Below are positions 1 through 7,976 of a DNA stretch of 64,000 nucleotides, piece by piece; the stretch's first letter is position 1, and every line of letters begins with the position of its first letter. A program made the translations under genes and the position numbers. The stretch is from Levilactobacillus brevis ATCC 14869 = DSM 20054 (GTDB lineage: Bacteria; Bacillota; Bacilli; Lactobacillales; Lactobacillaceae). The stretch is taken from positions 31,465 through 95,464 of the forward strand of contig NZ_AZCP01000005.1 of assembly GCF_001433855.1 (NCBI RefSeq). Direction: 5' to 3'. Under the pieces are notes generated by a model that did no database searches, was not told the DNA's origin, and was given only the letters and a program-made list of their open reading frames with translations.

Positions 1-269
1 ACATTGGCCGTGGTGACAGCCTGTGCGTCTTTGGGGGTGGGGTCAAAGTCATGCGGATCAATGCTAGGACTCTTAATGATTGTCGTGACAGTACCGTGAT
101 CCCCAAGGACGGCTTGTGCCACTTCACCATAAAAGTCGAGACTGGCAACGACGTGGATTGGCTTTGCCTGACTAGTGGTAGCTTTCTTTTGGGACGAACA
201 AGCGGCTAAGGTGCCACCGAGTGTGAACAAGACGATTAACAAGGATAGCTTTTTCCAAAAAGATGACAT
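1..269 (-). CDS. Metal (probably zinc) ABC transporter substrate-binding lipoprotein, 5' part only
   Basis: Only the first 89 or so codons are in the window; the gene continues beyond base 1. The product starts with a lipoprotein signal peptide: a basic N-terminus, a hydrophobic core and a lipobox LAAC with the lipidated cysteine at about residue 24. The mature part begins with IHVVASLDFYGEVA and carries PHDFDPTPKD, the first metal-ligand histidine motif of the ZnuA/PsaA cluster A-I binding proteins. The protein should sit on the outer membrane face and hand Zn2+ or Mn2+ to an ABC permease. Zinc is favoured over manganese because a Zur-like operator lies directly upstream. Metal specificity is inference. 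Confidence 0.85.
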   Translation of the reverse strand, partial: MSSFWKKLSLLIVLFTLGGTLAACSSQKKATTSQAKPIHVVASLDFYGEVAQAVLGDHGTVTTIIKSPSIDPHDFDPTPKDAQAVTTAN

Positions 270-286
270 GATTTTCTCTCCTCAAT

Positions 287-311
287 CTAAATAGTAATTA
301 TTACTATTTAG
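287..311. promoter_or_regulatory. Zur/Fur-family operator (perfect palindrome)
   Basis: A 25-base perfect palindrome (12-base arms around one central T) lies 18 bases upstream of the metal-binding lipoprotein start. Its core TAGTAAT-T-ATTACTA has the 7-1-7 layout of Fur-family boxes and differs from the Bacillus Zur core TCGTAAT-N-ATTACGA by one base per half-site. It would place a zinc-responsive repressor over the promoter of the uptake gene. The regulator gene itself is not in the window. Confidence 0.75.
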
Positions 312-365
312 ATATTATAGAAAAATTGTCAAATTGGCAAGGGGAATTTTTAATTTCGTGTAAAT

Positions 366-401
366 AAAAACCAACCATTCGCAAAGGAATGGTTGGTTTT
401 T
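366..401. terminator. Bidirectional intrinsic terminator
   Basis: A 15-base perfect stem (366-380 with 387-401) with a six-base loop is flanked by an A-run on the left and a T-run on the right. It ends the minus-strand LCP gene, whose stop codon is at 410-412. Confidence 0.9.
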
Positions 402-409
402 ATAGTTTA

Positions 410-1525
410 TTAGTAGCCGTAACCACTGTTATCACTGCTACCGTATGCGGTAGAACCAGTCGTGTCAGTATCAGCATCCGTTGTAAATTTAGTCGTATTG
501 GCTAATTCCAATGTTTTACGAATATGATTGGACACTTTTTTAAGCTCACTAGTTGTTGGGACTTGGTAAGATAAGCCATCAATCATGGCATCTTGTCCTT
601 GTAGTGTTTCTGACTTGATATGATGAGAAGCGTCTCCATATTTAGCCCGAATCTGCATCAGATCATCGAAGGTCAAATCAGTCTTCAAGTTACCATTGAG
701 TGATTTGAGGATGGTTTGATAGCGTGTAATTGATGATAAGCCAGCGGCCTTAACGACCATTTTCTGAAGGACCTGCCGTTGTCGCTTTTGCCGGCCATAA
801 TCACCTAACGGATCTTCGTGGCGCATCCGGGAGTAGGCGAGGGCTTGCTTGCCGTTCAAGTGAATCTTCTTACCCTTGGTGACATTAGCGGCACCATAAT
901 GGAAAGTCAGTGGTGGTGTAACATCGACACCACCAACAGCATCTACCATTTTTTCCAAGCCACCCATATTCACGATGGCATAAAAGTCGATGGGAATATC
1001 TAGCAGATTCTCAACGGTCTTTACAGCCGTTTTCGAACCGCCAATGGTGTAAGCCGCATTAATCTTTTGAACCGAAGCGTTGACACCAGAGCCAACCGTT
1101 ACCCGTGTGTCCCGAGGGATACTAGTGAGATAGGCCGTTTCCTTTGTCGGATTGATGGTGGCAACCATCAAGGTGTCGGTTCGGCCGACATCAGAACGTC
1201 CTAAGGCCCCCGTATCAGTCCCCATTAACAGAATCGAGAAGGGTTTATTCTTCTTTAAGACCGCTGAGACATTACGACTTTTAGCTGCGTTAGAAGATTC
1301 ATAGGTTTGACTGAACGTTTTTTTGGCCGAGTTCCATGCTTGATACCCGTAAGCTAGGCCCCCGCCTAGCAATACGAGTAGGGCAATTACGATAGTCCAC
1401 ATCACGGGGCGATGGGGATGTACCTGTGGTGCTTTATAGTGAGAGTTACGGTCGGCACGGCTGCTATAGACCTGTTCGAAATCTTCCGGTCGATGTTGCC
1501 GTCTTGTTTCGTTATCATTTGGCAT
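410..1525 (-). CDS. LytR-CpsA-Psr (LCP) family cell-wall glycopolymer ligase
   Basis: LCP proteins attach wall teichoic acids or capsule-type polymers from an undecaprenyl-pyrophosphate carrier to peptidoglycan on the outer membrane face. The 371-residue product has a charged cytoplasmic N-terminus, one transmembrane segment at about 41-62 and the extracellular LCP domain from about residue 94. Typical motifs are LLMGTDTG, RSDVGRTDTLMVATINP and SIPRDTRV, with the arginine-rich RQKRQRQVL stretch. The C-terminus is a Ser/Thr/Gly/Tyr-rich tail. I start at 1525 because GAGGA lies 7-8 bases upstream of that ATG; the ATG at 1561 has no ribosome binding site. The exact polymer is unknown, though the tagO homologue at 52.6 kb shows that the cell makes an undecaprenyl-linked glycopolymer. 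Confidence 0.88.
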   Translation of the reverse strand: MPNDNETRRQHRPEDFEQVYSSRADRNSHYKAPQVHPHRPVMWTIVIALLVLLGGGLAYGYQAWNSAKKTFSQTYESSNAAKSRNVSAVLKKNKPFSILLMGTDTGALGRSDVGRTDTLMVATINPTKETAYLTSIPRDTRVTVGSGVNASVQKINAAYTIGGSKTAVKTVENLLDIPIDFYAIVNMGGLEKMVDAVGGVDVTPPLTFHYGAANVTKGKKIHLNGKQALAYSRMRHEDPLGDYGRQKRQRQVLQKMVVKAAGLSSITRYQTILKSLNGNLKTDLTFDDLMQIRAKYGDASHHIKSETLQGQDAMIDGLSYQVPTTSELKKVSNHIRKTLELANTTKFTTDADTDTTGSTAYGSSDNSGYGY

Positions 1526-1892
1526 AGTTATTTCCTCATCCTCATCAAAATCTTTACCCATTATAAATCGGAACGGGGCCTTATAAGGTAAAAAGGCCCG
1601 TTGACTTTACCAGATCTTAAAATTCCCCTGGAATTAATCTGTAGACTCAATTAATTTATTAGACCATAAAAACGGCGATTCGTAAACGTTCGGACCGGAT
1701 AAATTCGTGAAAAACTGGGCCAATTAGTCCAAATTTTAAAAAATCTTAGTCATTGTCAAGGTAAGGGTAAGGCTGATAAATGTGGAATTGTAACCGGTTG
1801 CGTCAAGGATAGATAGCAGGGGCGTGCTATAATTAAAAGCGTTGCTTAAGAAACTCTAATTTTTTTACAATCTTTAACAGGGAGGTCCCGGA
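1526..1892. other. Divergent intergenic region between the LCP and AEC genes
   Basis: This 367-base gap must hold both divergent promoters. On the plus strand an extended -10 (TG-C-TATAAT, 1825-1833) is clear. Near the LCP gene there is a short imperfect inverted repeat (about 1572-1605, GGCC/GGCC arms). I see no ORF or RNA gene here. Confidence 0.6.
1825..1833 (+). promoter_or_regulatory. Extended -10 promoter of the AEC transporter gene
   Basis: TG-C-TATAAT is a full extended -10 about 60 bases before the start codon. No good -35 hexamer is visible, as expected for this promoter class. Confidence 0.6.
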
Positions 1893-2840
1893 ATGGCCGT
1901 CTTTATTCGTAGTGTTTCCGGTGTTTTAATTATCTTAGTGATGATTGGCCTCGGGTACGTTCTATCGCGGCGAGGGTGGTTTGATGAACAAGCCCCTAAG
2001 CTGATCGCACGGTTGGTTACCCAAATTGCGTTGCCAGCTTACATGATTAGTACGATTACAGCGAAATTCTCGGCAGAGACCTTGAAAAGGACTTTACCGG
2101 ATCTCCGTTTTCCAGTGGTGTCGATGCTAATTATGTTTGGTCTGTCGATCCTAGCCTTTCATATTTTCCGAATCCATCCCAATCGGCGGGGATTATTTGA
2201 GTCCATGTTTTTGAATTCAAATACGGTTTTTGTGGGTCTACCCGTCAATCAAGCCTTATTTGGTGAAAAAAGTTTGCCATTTGTGTTGGTCTATTATATG
2301 GCCAATACCACGTTTTTCTGGACACTGGGTGTGTATCTGATTCAACGCGATGGGCAAGCTGGGTCAAAATTTGACCTTAAGCAGACTTTAGGTAAAATCT
2401 TTTCGCCACCATTATTAGGCTTTATGGTGGGGGTCTTGCTGGTCTTATTAAATATCCAATTGCCTAATTGGATTATGCAGGACTTTCAATACGTCGGAGG
2501 GCTGACCATTCCCTTATCGATGATCTTTATTGGCACGGCGATTGCCGGGGCCGGGTTGCAAAATGTTCGGTTAGACCGTGATAGCTTGGGGATTTTACTA
2601 GGTCGGTTCATTATTGCGCCGGTGTTAATGGCCTTGTTGGTATTGCCAACTGGTATGCCAATATTAATGAAACAAGTCTTTATTTTACAGGCAGCGATGC
2701 CCGTCATGACCAATGCCCCGGTCGTGGCTAAGTTGTACCACGCTGACGCTGATTATGCCGCCATTATGGTAACCGAAACGACCCTCCTAAGTTTAGTGGT
2801 GATTCCGATTCTCATGGTCATTGTGCAGCACGTGGCTTAA
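1893..2840 (+). CDS. AEC family transporter (auxin efflux carrier/malate permease type)
   Basis: This is a polytopic membrane protein of 315 residues with about ten hydrophobic segments, beginning near residues 8-25 (VLIILVMIGLGYVLSRRGWF). The family (Mem_trans) moves small organic anions such as malate or malonate in lactic acid bacteria. Family-typical features are the early ALPAYMISTI segment and the central break with FLNSNTVFVGLPVNQALFGE. The start is an ATG with GGGAGG nine bases upstream. It is followed within 40 bases by an EamA transporter on the same strand, so the two are probably co-transcribed. The substrate cannot be read from the sequence. Confidence 0.85.
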   Translation: MAVFIRSVSGVLIILVMIGLGYVLSRRGWFDEQAPKLIARLVTQIALPAYMISTITAKFSAETLKRTLPDLRFPVVSMLIMFGLSILAFHIFRIHPNRRGLFESMFLNSNTVFVGLPVNQALFGEKSLPFVLVYYMANTTFFWTLGVYLIQRDGQAGSKFDLKQTLGKIFSPPLLGFMVGVLLVLLNIQLPNWIMQDFQYVGGLTIPLSMIFIGTAIAGAGLQNVRLDRDSLGILLGRFIIAPVLMALLVLPTGMPILMKQVFILQAAMPVMTNAPVVAKLYHADADYAAIMVTETTLLSLVVIPILMVIVQHVA

Positions 2841-2878
2841 GTTACGGGGTGTCTTTTAAGGAGGAACGAGTTCTAGTT

Positions 2879-3910
2879 TTGAGAAAAACACTGTTATACA
2901 TCGCGTTTTCAACGTTAATGTTTAGTTCGATGGAAATTGCTTTGAAGTCGGCGGGTGGGGCCTTTAATCCCATCCAATTGAACCTAATTCGGTTCTTTAT
3001 CGGTGGGTTAGTCCTCTTGCCAATCGCGTTACGGGCACTACATAAGCAACATCACCGTTTGACCAAGTCCGATTGGGGCTTGTTTTTTCTAACGGGGTTC
3101 GTGTGTGTCATTATTAGTATGACCCTTTATCAACTGGCAATTTCTGTTGACGAGGCCTCAACGGTAGCTGTTTTATTCAGCTGTAACCCAGTCTTTGCTT
3201 TAATCTTCTCTTACCTGATCTTGCATGAACGACTCGGCCGTGCAAACTTGATAGCCGTGATTGTTTCAATCGTTGGGCTAGTGGTGATTGTTAATCCCGC
3301 ACATTTGACGAATCCAGTCGGACTGATTTTGGCAATTGGCTCAGCGTTAACTTTTGGGTTGTATAGCATCGTTTCACGATGGGGATCTGTACGGCACCAG
3401 TTTAATGGCATTATTATGACCTGTTTCACATTCTTTGCGGGGGCCTTGGAGCTCTTGGTGGTGATGTTAGTCACGCATATTCCAGTTGTTGCCGGCGGTA
3501 TGCGACAAGTTGGCTGGTTACGCCAGTTTGCGGCACTACCGATTTTGCAAAATGTCAGTTTGCAGTATTTTTGGATTTTGTTCTTTATAGGTGTTTGTGT
3601 GACCGGTGGTGGTTTCGCCTTTTACTTTTTGGCAATGGAACGCTCCGACGTGTCGACAGCGTCACTGGTGTTCTTCATCAAGCCGGGGCTAGCGCCCATC
3701 TTGGCAGCCGTTTTAATTCATGAAAAGATCTTGACCAATACCATCGTTGGGATTGTCATTATCCTGATTGGGTCTGTGATTACCTTCATGGGTAACCAAG
3801 TTAAGGCTCGCGAATCGGCTTTGGCTGAGGAAGACGCGCGTGAATTTCAAGAAGCGGATGATGCGGTTGCAACTAAATTGACGGTACATTCAGAGTCGCC
3901 AATTGATTAA
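2879..3910 (+). CDS. EamA/DMT family transporter
   Basis: This 343-residue product has two EamA repeats (about 1-130 and 150-290) and about ten transmembrane segments, typical of drug/metabolite transporters that export amino acids or other small metabolites. Motifs include FNPIQLNLIRFFIGGLVLLPIA in the first repeat and SLVFFIKPGLAPILAAVLIHE in the second. The C-terminus is an acidic cytoplasmic tail. A TTG at 2879 is chosen because a full AAGGAGG lies upstream (2858-2864, spacing about 14). A GTG at 2849 would add ten residues but lacks a ribosome binding site. It lies directly behind the AEC gene; the substrate is unknown. Confidence 0.8.
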   Translation: MRKTLLYIAFSTLMFSSMEIALKSAGGAFNPIQLNLIRFFIGGLVLLPIALRALHKQHHRLTKSDWGLFFLTGFVCVIISMTLYQLAISVDEASTVAVLFSCNPVFALIFSYLILHERLGRANLIAVIVSIVGLVVIVNPAHLTNPVGLILAIGSALTFGLYSIVSRWGSVRHQFNGIIMTCFTFFAGALELLVVMLVTHIPVVAGGMRQVGWLRQFAALPILQNVSLQYFWILFFIGVCVTGGGFAFYFLAMERSDVSTASLVFFIKPGLAPILAAVLIHEKILTNTIVGIVIILIGSVITFMGNQVKARESALAEEDAREFQEADDAVATKLTVHSESPID

Positions 3911-3920
3911 TGCAATAAGA

Positions 3921-3958
3921 CTGAACAGGGGCGAACTGCCAACTGTTCAGCTTTTTTT
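3921..3958 (+). terminator. Intrinsic terminator after the EamA gene
   Basis: An eight-base stem (3921-3928 with 3943-3950) is followed by a seven-T run. It closes the AEC-EamA transcription unit. Confidence 0.85.
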
Positions 3959-4050
3959 ATGAGAAGAACTATGCGTGAAAATTTACACAAGTTGTGGGTA
4001 GCTATGTTATGATTAGCGGTGAGAATTGAGATAGAAAGGAAGCGTGATTA

Positions 4051-4722
4051 ATGGCAACACTGGTCATATTACGGCATGGAGAGAGTGTCGCCAATCGCGA
4101 CAATATTTTTACCGGATGGAGCGATGTCCCTTTGACTGCTCGGGGACGAGAACAAGCTCAAGCGGCGGGACAATTAGTTGCGCAGACCGGGATTCAGTTT
4201 TCAGCGTTGCATACGTCAATGCTCCAACGCGCAATTGTGACGTCACACATTGTGCTTGCTGCGATTGACCAGTTGTACATTCCAGAGTACAAGTCTTGGC
4301 GGCTGAATGAACGGCATTATGGCGCCTTGCGAGGGAAAAATAAAGCCGTCATCCAGCAGCAGGTAGGTGAACAGCAGGTTAAGATTTGGCGACGAAGCTT
4401 TTCTGCCGTCCCCCCACTGTTAGATCATGTGAGTCAAGATCGACGTTACGATGTATTTGGACCGCACGTTGAGCCCCGGGGTGAGAGCTTAGAAATGGCG
4501 TACCATCGCCTGATGCCTTATTGGGAAGACCAGGTGGCACCGCGGTTGCTCGATGGTCAAAACCAGCTCATTGTGGCTCATGGAAGTACGTTGCGGGCGC
4601 TGATTAAGTATCTTGATCGGGTGGCGGATGCTGATATTAGTCAGGTAGAAGTGGCTAATGGTGAACCGATTCGTTATGAATTTGATTCGCGGCTTAATGT
4701 ATTGGACAAACAAGTGCTTTAA
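4051..4722 (+). CDS. gpmA: 2,3-bisphosphoglycerate-dependent phosphoglycerate mutase
   Basis: The enzyme interconverts 3- and 2-phosphoglycerate in glycolysis. The 223-residue product has the histidine-phosphatase signature RHGES at residues 8-12 (His9 is the phosphorylated residue), the mutase-specific [17 protein letters not shown] block near 85-102, and the second catalytic histidine in [14 protein letters not shown] near residue 172. The length matches dPGM enzymes (about 225-230). Some normally conserved positions differ (GALRG instead of GGLTG, for example), so this may be a second, less active paralogue. It appears to be a single-gene unit between two terminators. Confidence 0.85.
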   Translation: MATLVILRHGESVANRDNIFTGWSDVPLTARGREQAQAAGQLVAQTGIQFSALHTSMLQRAIVTSHIVLAAIDQLYIPEYKSWRLNERHYGALRGKNKAVIQQQVGEQQVKIWRRSFSAVPPLLDHVSQDRRYDVFGPHVEPRGESLEMAYHRLMPYWEDQVAPRLLDGQNQLIVAHGSTLRALIKYLDRVADADISQVEVANGEPIRYEFDSRLNVLDKQVL

Positions 4723-4750
4723 ATTGTTTAAAGAAATAATAAGTTCGGTT

Positions 4751-4798
4751 AGTCGGCGAAAATAATCAGGTGATCTGATTGTTTTTGGCCGGCTTTTT
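4751..4798 (+). terminator. Intrinsic terminator after gpmA
   Basis: A nested hairpin has an outer GTCGGC/GCCGGC pair and an inner AATCAG/CTGATT stem, and is followed by TTTTT. Confidence 0.75.
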
Positions 4799-4849
4799 CG
4801 TATAATCAGGTTAAAGGTTAGATTGACTCTAATTGGGGGATTGAGAAAA

Positions 4850-6082
4850 TTGAATAAACGAAACTTACGCCATTGGGCGGTTTTGCTCGCTGTCATCGTG
4901 GGGATTGGCGGCGTGGTGTTGGGGATGCACCAAATCGATCAACAAGACAAGCAGGAAGTTGCGGCGACTAATCATCGGCATGCGCGGCAGACCCATGCGG
5001 TGATTGCTAAAGCGGCGGCGATTAGTCGGCAACAGCGCAATCATCAGAAAACGGCGTTTGATAAAGCTAACTCTGGTAAGTCGGCCCCGAAGTTCAGTGC
5101 ACACTTGCGGCAAGAATTGAAGAATCGAAAGTTCGTGGGCACGGCTTTGGTGGTTAAGAAGGGTCATGTCGTGTATCAACAGGCGTTTGGGATGGCCAAT
5201 GCCCAACACCATAAGAAAAATACGGTTCGGTCACAATTTATGATTAATTCTGTCCAAAAGTCGATGACGGGGATGCTGGTGATGAAGGCTGCCCAGACTG
5301 GGCAATTGCAATTGACCGATAAGTTAAGTCAATATTACCCATCGATTCCTGGGAGCCAACGGGTCACCATTCGGCAAATGCTGAATATGGAGGCCGGGAT
5401 CGTTGGTCAGCTGCGGCCTGCTACGACCTTGACTGAAAATGAAGTGTACAAGTATGCCAGTCAAAATGCCAAAGTGGATGCGAAAAAGGTTGGGCAGTTT
5501 GACTATCAACCGATTTGTTATGCGCTACTAGCGGGGATCTTGCATCAGGTCACGCATGATTCTTACTACGAGTTATTTTATCAGCAACTAGTGACACCAC
5601 TGAATTTGAACCATACGAGTTTTGCTCAACTGCGAACGACGACTAAGGGCATGACATTGGGATATGCGGGTGCCGTTCCACGAGATTACAGTCAGCCGCA
5701 TAAACCGGCGCCAGCCAATTTAGCGAGTCAGCTAGCGACGGGGAATGCAACGATGAGTGCGGGGGATGTCTTCCGGGCAGAACGGGCGATCATTTCAGGC
5801 AGTTTGTTAAGTACTAAGGCCGGGGCTAATGTACTCCATGAACGGCAGCAATCGATTCATTACGCTGGTGGCATGTATCATTTGGATAATCAACGTGGTT
5901 ATTATGGCCATGGCATGGGTGATGATTATGAGAGTACCTTTGTGATGAGTCATGACGGACAGACCGGTGTGGTGTTCCTGTCGAATAATTTTGAGAAGAA
6001 AACGATGTACCCTGAGTGGTCGACGGAAGGTTTAGCGATGGCGACCTTTGATCATATTATGAAACCAATGAAATTGAAATAA
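4850..6082 (+). CDS. Beta-lactamase-fold serine hydrolase (class C/PBP-like), membrane anchored
   Basis: The 410-residue protein has a basic N-terminus and one transmembrane segment (about 8-28), so its catalytic part is extracellular. The active-site SxxK is SVQK in INSVQKSMTGMLVMKA, about 140 residues in. The second motif, normally YxN, reads DYQP in FDYQPICYALLAGIL, so the usual asparagine is replaced by proline. The last motif is a GHGMGDDYESTF segment. Such proteins act on D-alanyl peptides or esters at the wall, and many have no known substrate. I chose the TTG at 4850, with GGGGGA nine bases upstream; TTG codons at 4823 and 4841 are alternatives. It is probably a single-gene unit. Confidence 0.8.
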   Translation: MNKRNLRHWAVLLAVIVGIGGVVLGMHQIDQQDKQEVAATNHRHARQTHAVIAKAAAISRQQRNHQKTAFDKANSGKSAPKFSAHLRQELKNRKFVGTALVVKKGHVVYQQAFGMANAQHHKKNTVRSQFMINSVQKSMTGMLVMKAAQTGQLQLTDKLSQYYPSIPGSQRVTIRQMLNMEAGIVGQLRPATTLTENEVYKYASQNAKVDAKKVGQFDYQPICYALLAGILHQVTHDSYYELFYQQLVTPLNLNHTSFAQLRTTTKGMTLGYAGAVPRDYSQPHKPAPANLASQLATGNATMSAGDVFRAERAIISGSLLSTKAGANVLHERQQSIHYAGGMYHLDNQRGYYGHGMGDDYESTFVMSHDGQTGVVFLSNNFEKKTMYPEWSTEGLAMATFDHIMKPMKLK

Positions 6083-6088
6083 CCAGGT

Positions 6089-6121
6089 GTCAGCGGTGAA
6101 CGTGTGCCGCTGACTTTTTTT
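6089..6121 (+). terminator. Intrinsic terminator after the serine hydrolase
   Basis: A perfect eight-base stem (6089-6096 with 6107-6114) is followed by seven Ts. Confidence 0.9.
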
Positions 6122-6170
6122 ATTGACGTATTGGTACACGTATAGGTGCGTGATATTATCGTGACAATAT

Positions 6171-6204
6171 AAAAAACGCCCGAGAAAATTCTCGGACGTT
6201 TTTT
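6171..6204. terminator. Bidirectional terminator, serves pepC
   Basis: A stem of about 14 bases with one mismatch, AAAAAACG-C-CCGAG with CTCGG-A-CGTTTTTT, lies 12 bases beyond the pepC stop codon on the minus strand. Confidence 0.85.
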
Positions 6205-6215
6205 CGAGTAGCCAA

Positions 6216-7550
6216 TTAAGCTAAAGCACCCATTGGGTCCCATGGTGCTAGGACAGTTGGTTTCTCAGTTTCTTGAGTAGTCTTCAAGTCAGCTGGCAAG
6301 AATTGTTTGTTAACCACAACTTGGTAACAATACTTGTCCAACCAAGCATCACTCATGACGAAGTAACCCTTAGTTCCGACCTTTTCACCCCAGGAGTTTT
6401 CAACCTTCCACTTGGTTGGTTGACCATCGACTAAGTCAACGCCAGTTAAGACCATGGCATGGGTCATCAGGCTTTCGCCGTAGTCCAACTTTTCAGCTTT
6501 AGTCATGGAGAAGTCAACGTTAAAGAGGGTATCTTTATCGTAGTACTTAGTGTCCATGATTCCCTTTTGCCGTTCGGATTCTTGACCAACATCACAACCG
6601 AACCAAACAGATTGGCCAGCTTGGAGTTGCTTGATGGCTAATTGCTTAAAGTCTTCGATGGAGACGTTCAAGTGCTTAACCGCGCGTCCGCCAACGACGT
6701 TACCCAACATTTCCACCGTGTAGGTGTGATTGTATGGCTTGTCAGCTGTTGGGGCGTTAATAATGGAAACGTAATCGTTGAGATCCCAACCGACGTACTT
6801 ATCGAAGAAGGTCTTAGGTGTCAGACCTTTATCAATGTGGTAGTTTTTATCGTCATCACGATATTCGAAATCAAATTCGCTTACGGGTTCGCCCAACGTA
6901 AAGGCTAAGATCCGGTAGTCTTCTTGAAGCATCTTGTCTTTAGCAGCTGCGATTTCATCGTCGCTCGCTTTGTCGGCAACCAATTGACGTAAGATAGTGG
7001 CATCCTTACGTAGCTTTAAGTTCAGCGTGCTGTTGAGCTCGTTAGACTTGGAACTGTTGTAAGTTTCGGGCATCACAGACTTAGGGACGATTCCGTACTT
7101 TTCAATGATGGCACAGAGCATATCCCATTGACCACCATCTTGTTGTGGGGTTGTCATGAGAAAGGCCACTTTACGGCTAGACGTTGGTTGATCTGCCGTT
7201 GCCAAAACATTTTCGTAGAAATAGTTGGCCTTTTCAAACTTATCCCAGAAGTATGTGTAGTTCTGGGATAGTTCAAAGTCGCTTAACTTAAAGAGATCAG
7301 CTAAATGATGCCGCATGGTATTTAATGCAGCAAACATCCAGCAACGACCACTTTGCTTTTGGTTGGCCACTTTACCTGTGTCCAAGTCGATGGAAAATAC
7401 TGGGCTCATGTCGGCTTCAGAAGCATAGTCGGCTGCTGTGGCTAAGATTCCTTGATGCGTCACGGCACGTTCGATCACCTTGGCACTAGCATCGCTGGCT
7501 AAGGCTTGTTGATAACGAGCGGTTTGATCCGCTGTGATTTCTTTACTCAC
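6216..7550 (-). CDS. pepC: Aminopeptidase C (cysteine peptidase, bleomycin hydrolase family)
   Basis: PepC is a cytoplasmic cysteine aminopeptidase (peptidase family C1B) that removes N-terminal residues from casein-derived peptides in lactic acid bacteria. The 444-residue product carries the oxyanion Gln and nucleophile in NQKQSGRCWMFAALN (Cys near residue 70), the catalytic His in MTHAMVLTGVD, and the Asn in KVENSWG. Length and N-terminus (SKEITADQ) match known lactobacillar PepC. The start is a GTG at 7550 behind AGGAG; an in-frame ATG 16 codons upstream lacks a ribosome binding site. It is monocistronic. An imperfect inverted repeat spans its promoter region (7585-7625). Confidence 0.95.
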   Translation of the reverse strand: MSKEITADQTARYQQALASDASAKVIERAVTHQGILATAADYASEADMSPVFSIDLDTGKVANQKQSGRCWMFAALNTMRHHLADLFKLSDFELSQNYTYFWDKFEKANYFYENVLATADQPTSSRKVAFLMTTPQQDGGQWDMLCAIIEKYGIVPKSVMPETYNSSKSNELNSTLNLKLRKDATILRQLVADKASDDEIAAAKDKMLQEDYRILAFTLGEPVSEFDFEYRDDDKNYHIDKGLTPKTFFDKYVGWDLNDYVSIINAPTADKPYNHTYTVEMLGNVVGGRAVKHLNVSIEDFKQLAIKQLQAGQSVWFGCDVGQESERQKGIMDTKYYDKDTLFNVDFSMTKAEKLDYGESLMTHAMVLTGVDLVDGQPTKWKVENSWGEKVGTKGYFVMSDAWLDKYCYQVVVNKQFLPADLKTTQETEKPTVLAPWDPMGALA

Positions 7551-7584
7551 TATCTTCACTCTCCTAACTATTCTCTCATTGTAC

Positions 7585-7625
7585 GCCAATCTTCTCATTT
7601 TTTGTATAGCTTTAGAGAAGTTGGC
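7585..7625. repeat. Inverted repeat in the pepC promoter region
   Basis: The arms GCCAA(T)CTTCTC (7585-7596) and GAGAAGTTGGC (7615-7625) pair over 11 bases with one bulged base. They lie 35-75 bases upstream of the pepC start and flank a likely -10 element (minus strand TACAAT at 7579-7584). It could be an operator; no regulator is assigned. Confidence 0.4.
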
Positions 7626-7755
7626 GAAGATTCGCTAGTAAATCACGGTAGTATAGGGGATAATTGACAGAAATGACTTCTAAAAATGAGCGGTTATGTG
7701 GGCCATTGGTTCGGGGACAGACGATAGCTTCTCATTATTGAATGGGGGTGGGAAA

Positions 7756-7866
7756 GTGGTTAATTTAGGCGATTCAATTTACTACCTGGTCTGTTTTGTG
7801 GTGCTCTTTGCCTTAATTGGCGGGATCATTTTTGGGATTTATTGGGTGATTCGGCATTTTAAGTAA
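7756..7866 (+). CDS. Small single-pass membrane protein, 36 residues
   Basis: A GTG start, preceded four bases earlier by a G-rich ribosome binding site (GGGGGTGGG), opens a 36-codon frame ending in TAA. The predicted peptide is a short polar N-terminus (VNLGDSIYY), then about 22 hydrophobic residues (LVCFVVLFALIGGIIFGIYWVI) and a basic end (RHFK). This is the layout of a one-pass membrane miniprotein with its C-terminus inside. It stands alone on the plus strand between the minus-strand genes pepC and rpiA. I do not recognise a family; function unknown. Confidence 0.55.
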   Translation: MVNLGDSIYYLVCFVVLFALIGGIIFGIYWVIRHFK

Positions 7867-7914
7867 TACTGGACTACTGGACAGGGGCGTTAACCTGGTC
7901 CGGTGAGTCGTTAG

Positions 7915-7955
7915 CTAAAAAAGCCCATTTGACGGCGAGAAACCGGCAAATGGGC
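7915..7955 (-). terminator. Intrinsic terminator of the GNAT-rpiA unit
   Basis: A perfect nine-base stem (7923-7931 with 7947-7955) precedes a six-T run on the minus strand, 22 bases past the rpiA stop codon. Confidence 0.85.
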
Positions 7956-7976
7956 AATCAGTTATTAACTATTTAA

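Noticed and set aside
1526..1561. Upstream ATG of the LCP gene at 1561
   Set aside because: No ribosome binding site precedes it, whereas the ATG at 1525 has GAGGA at good spacing.
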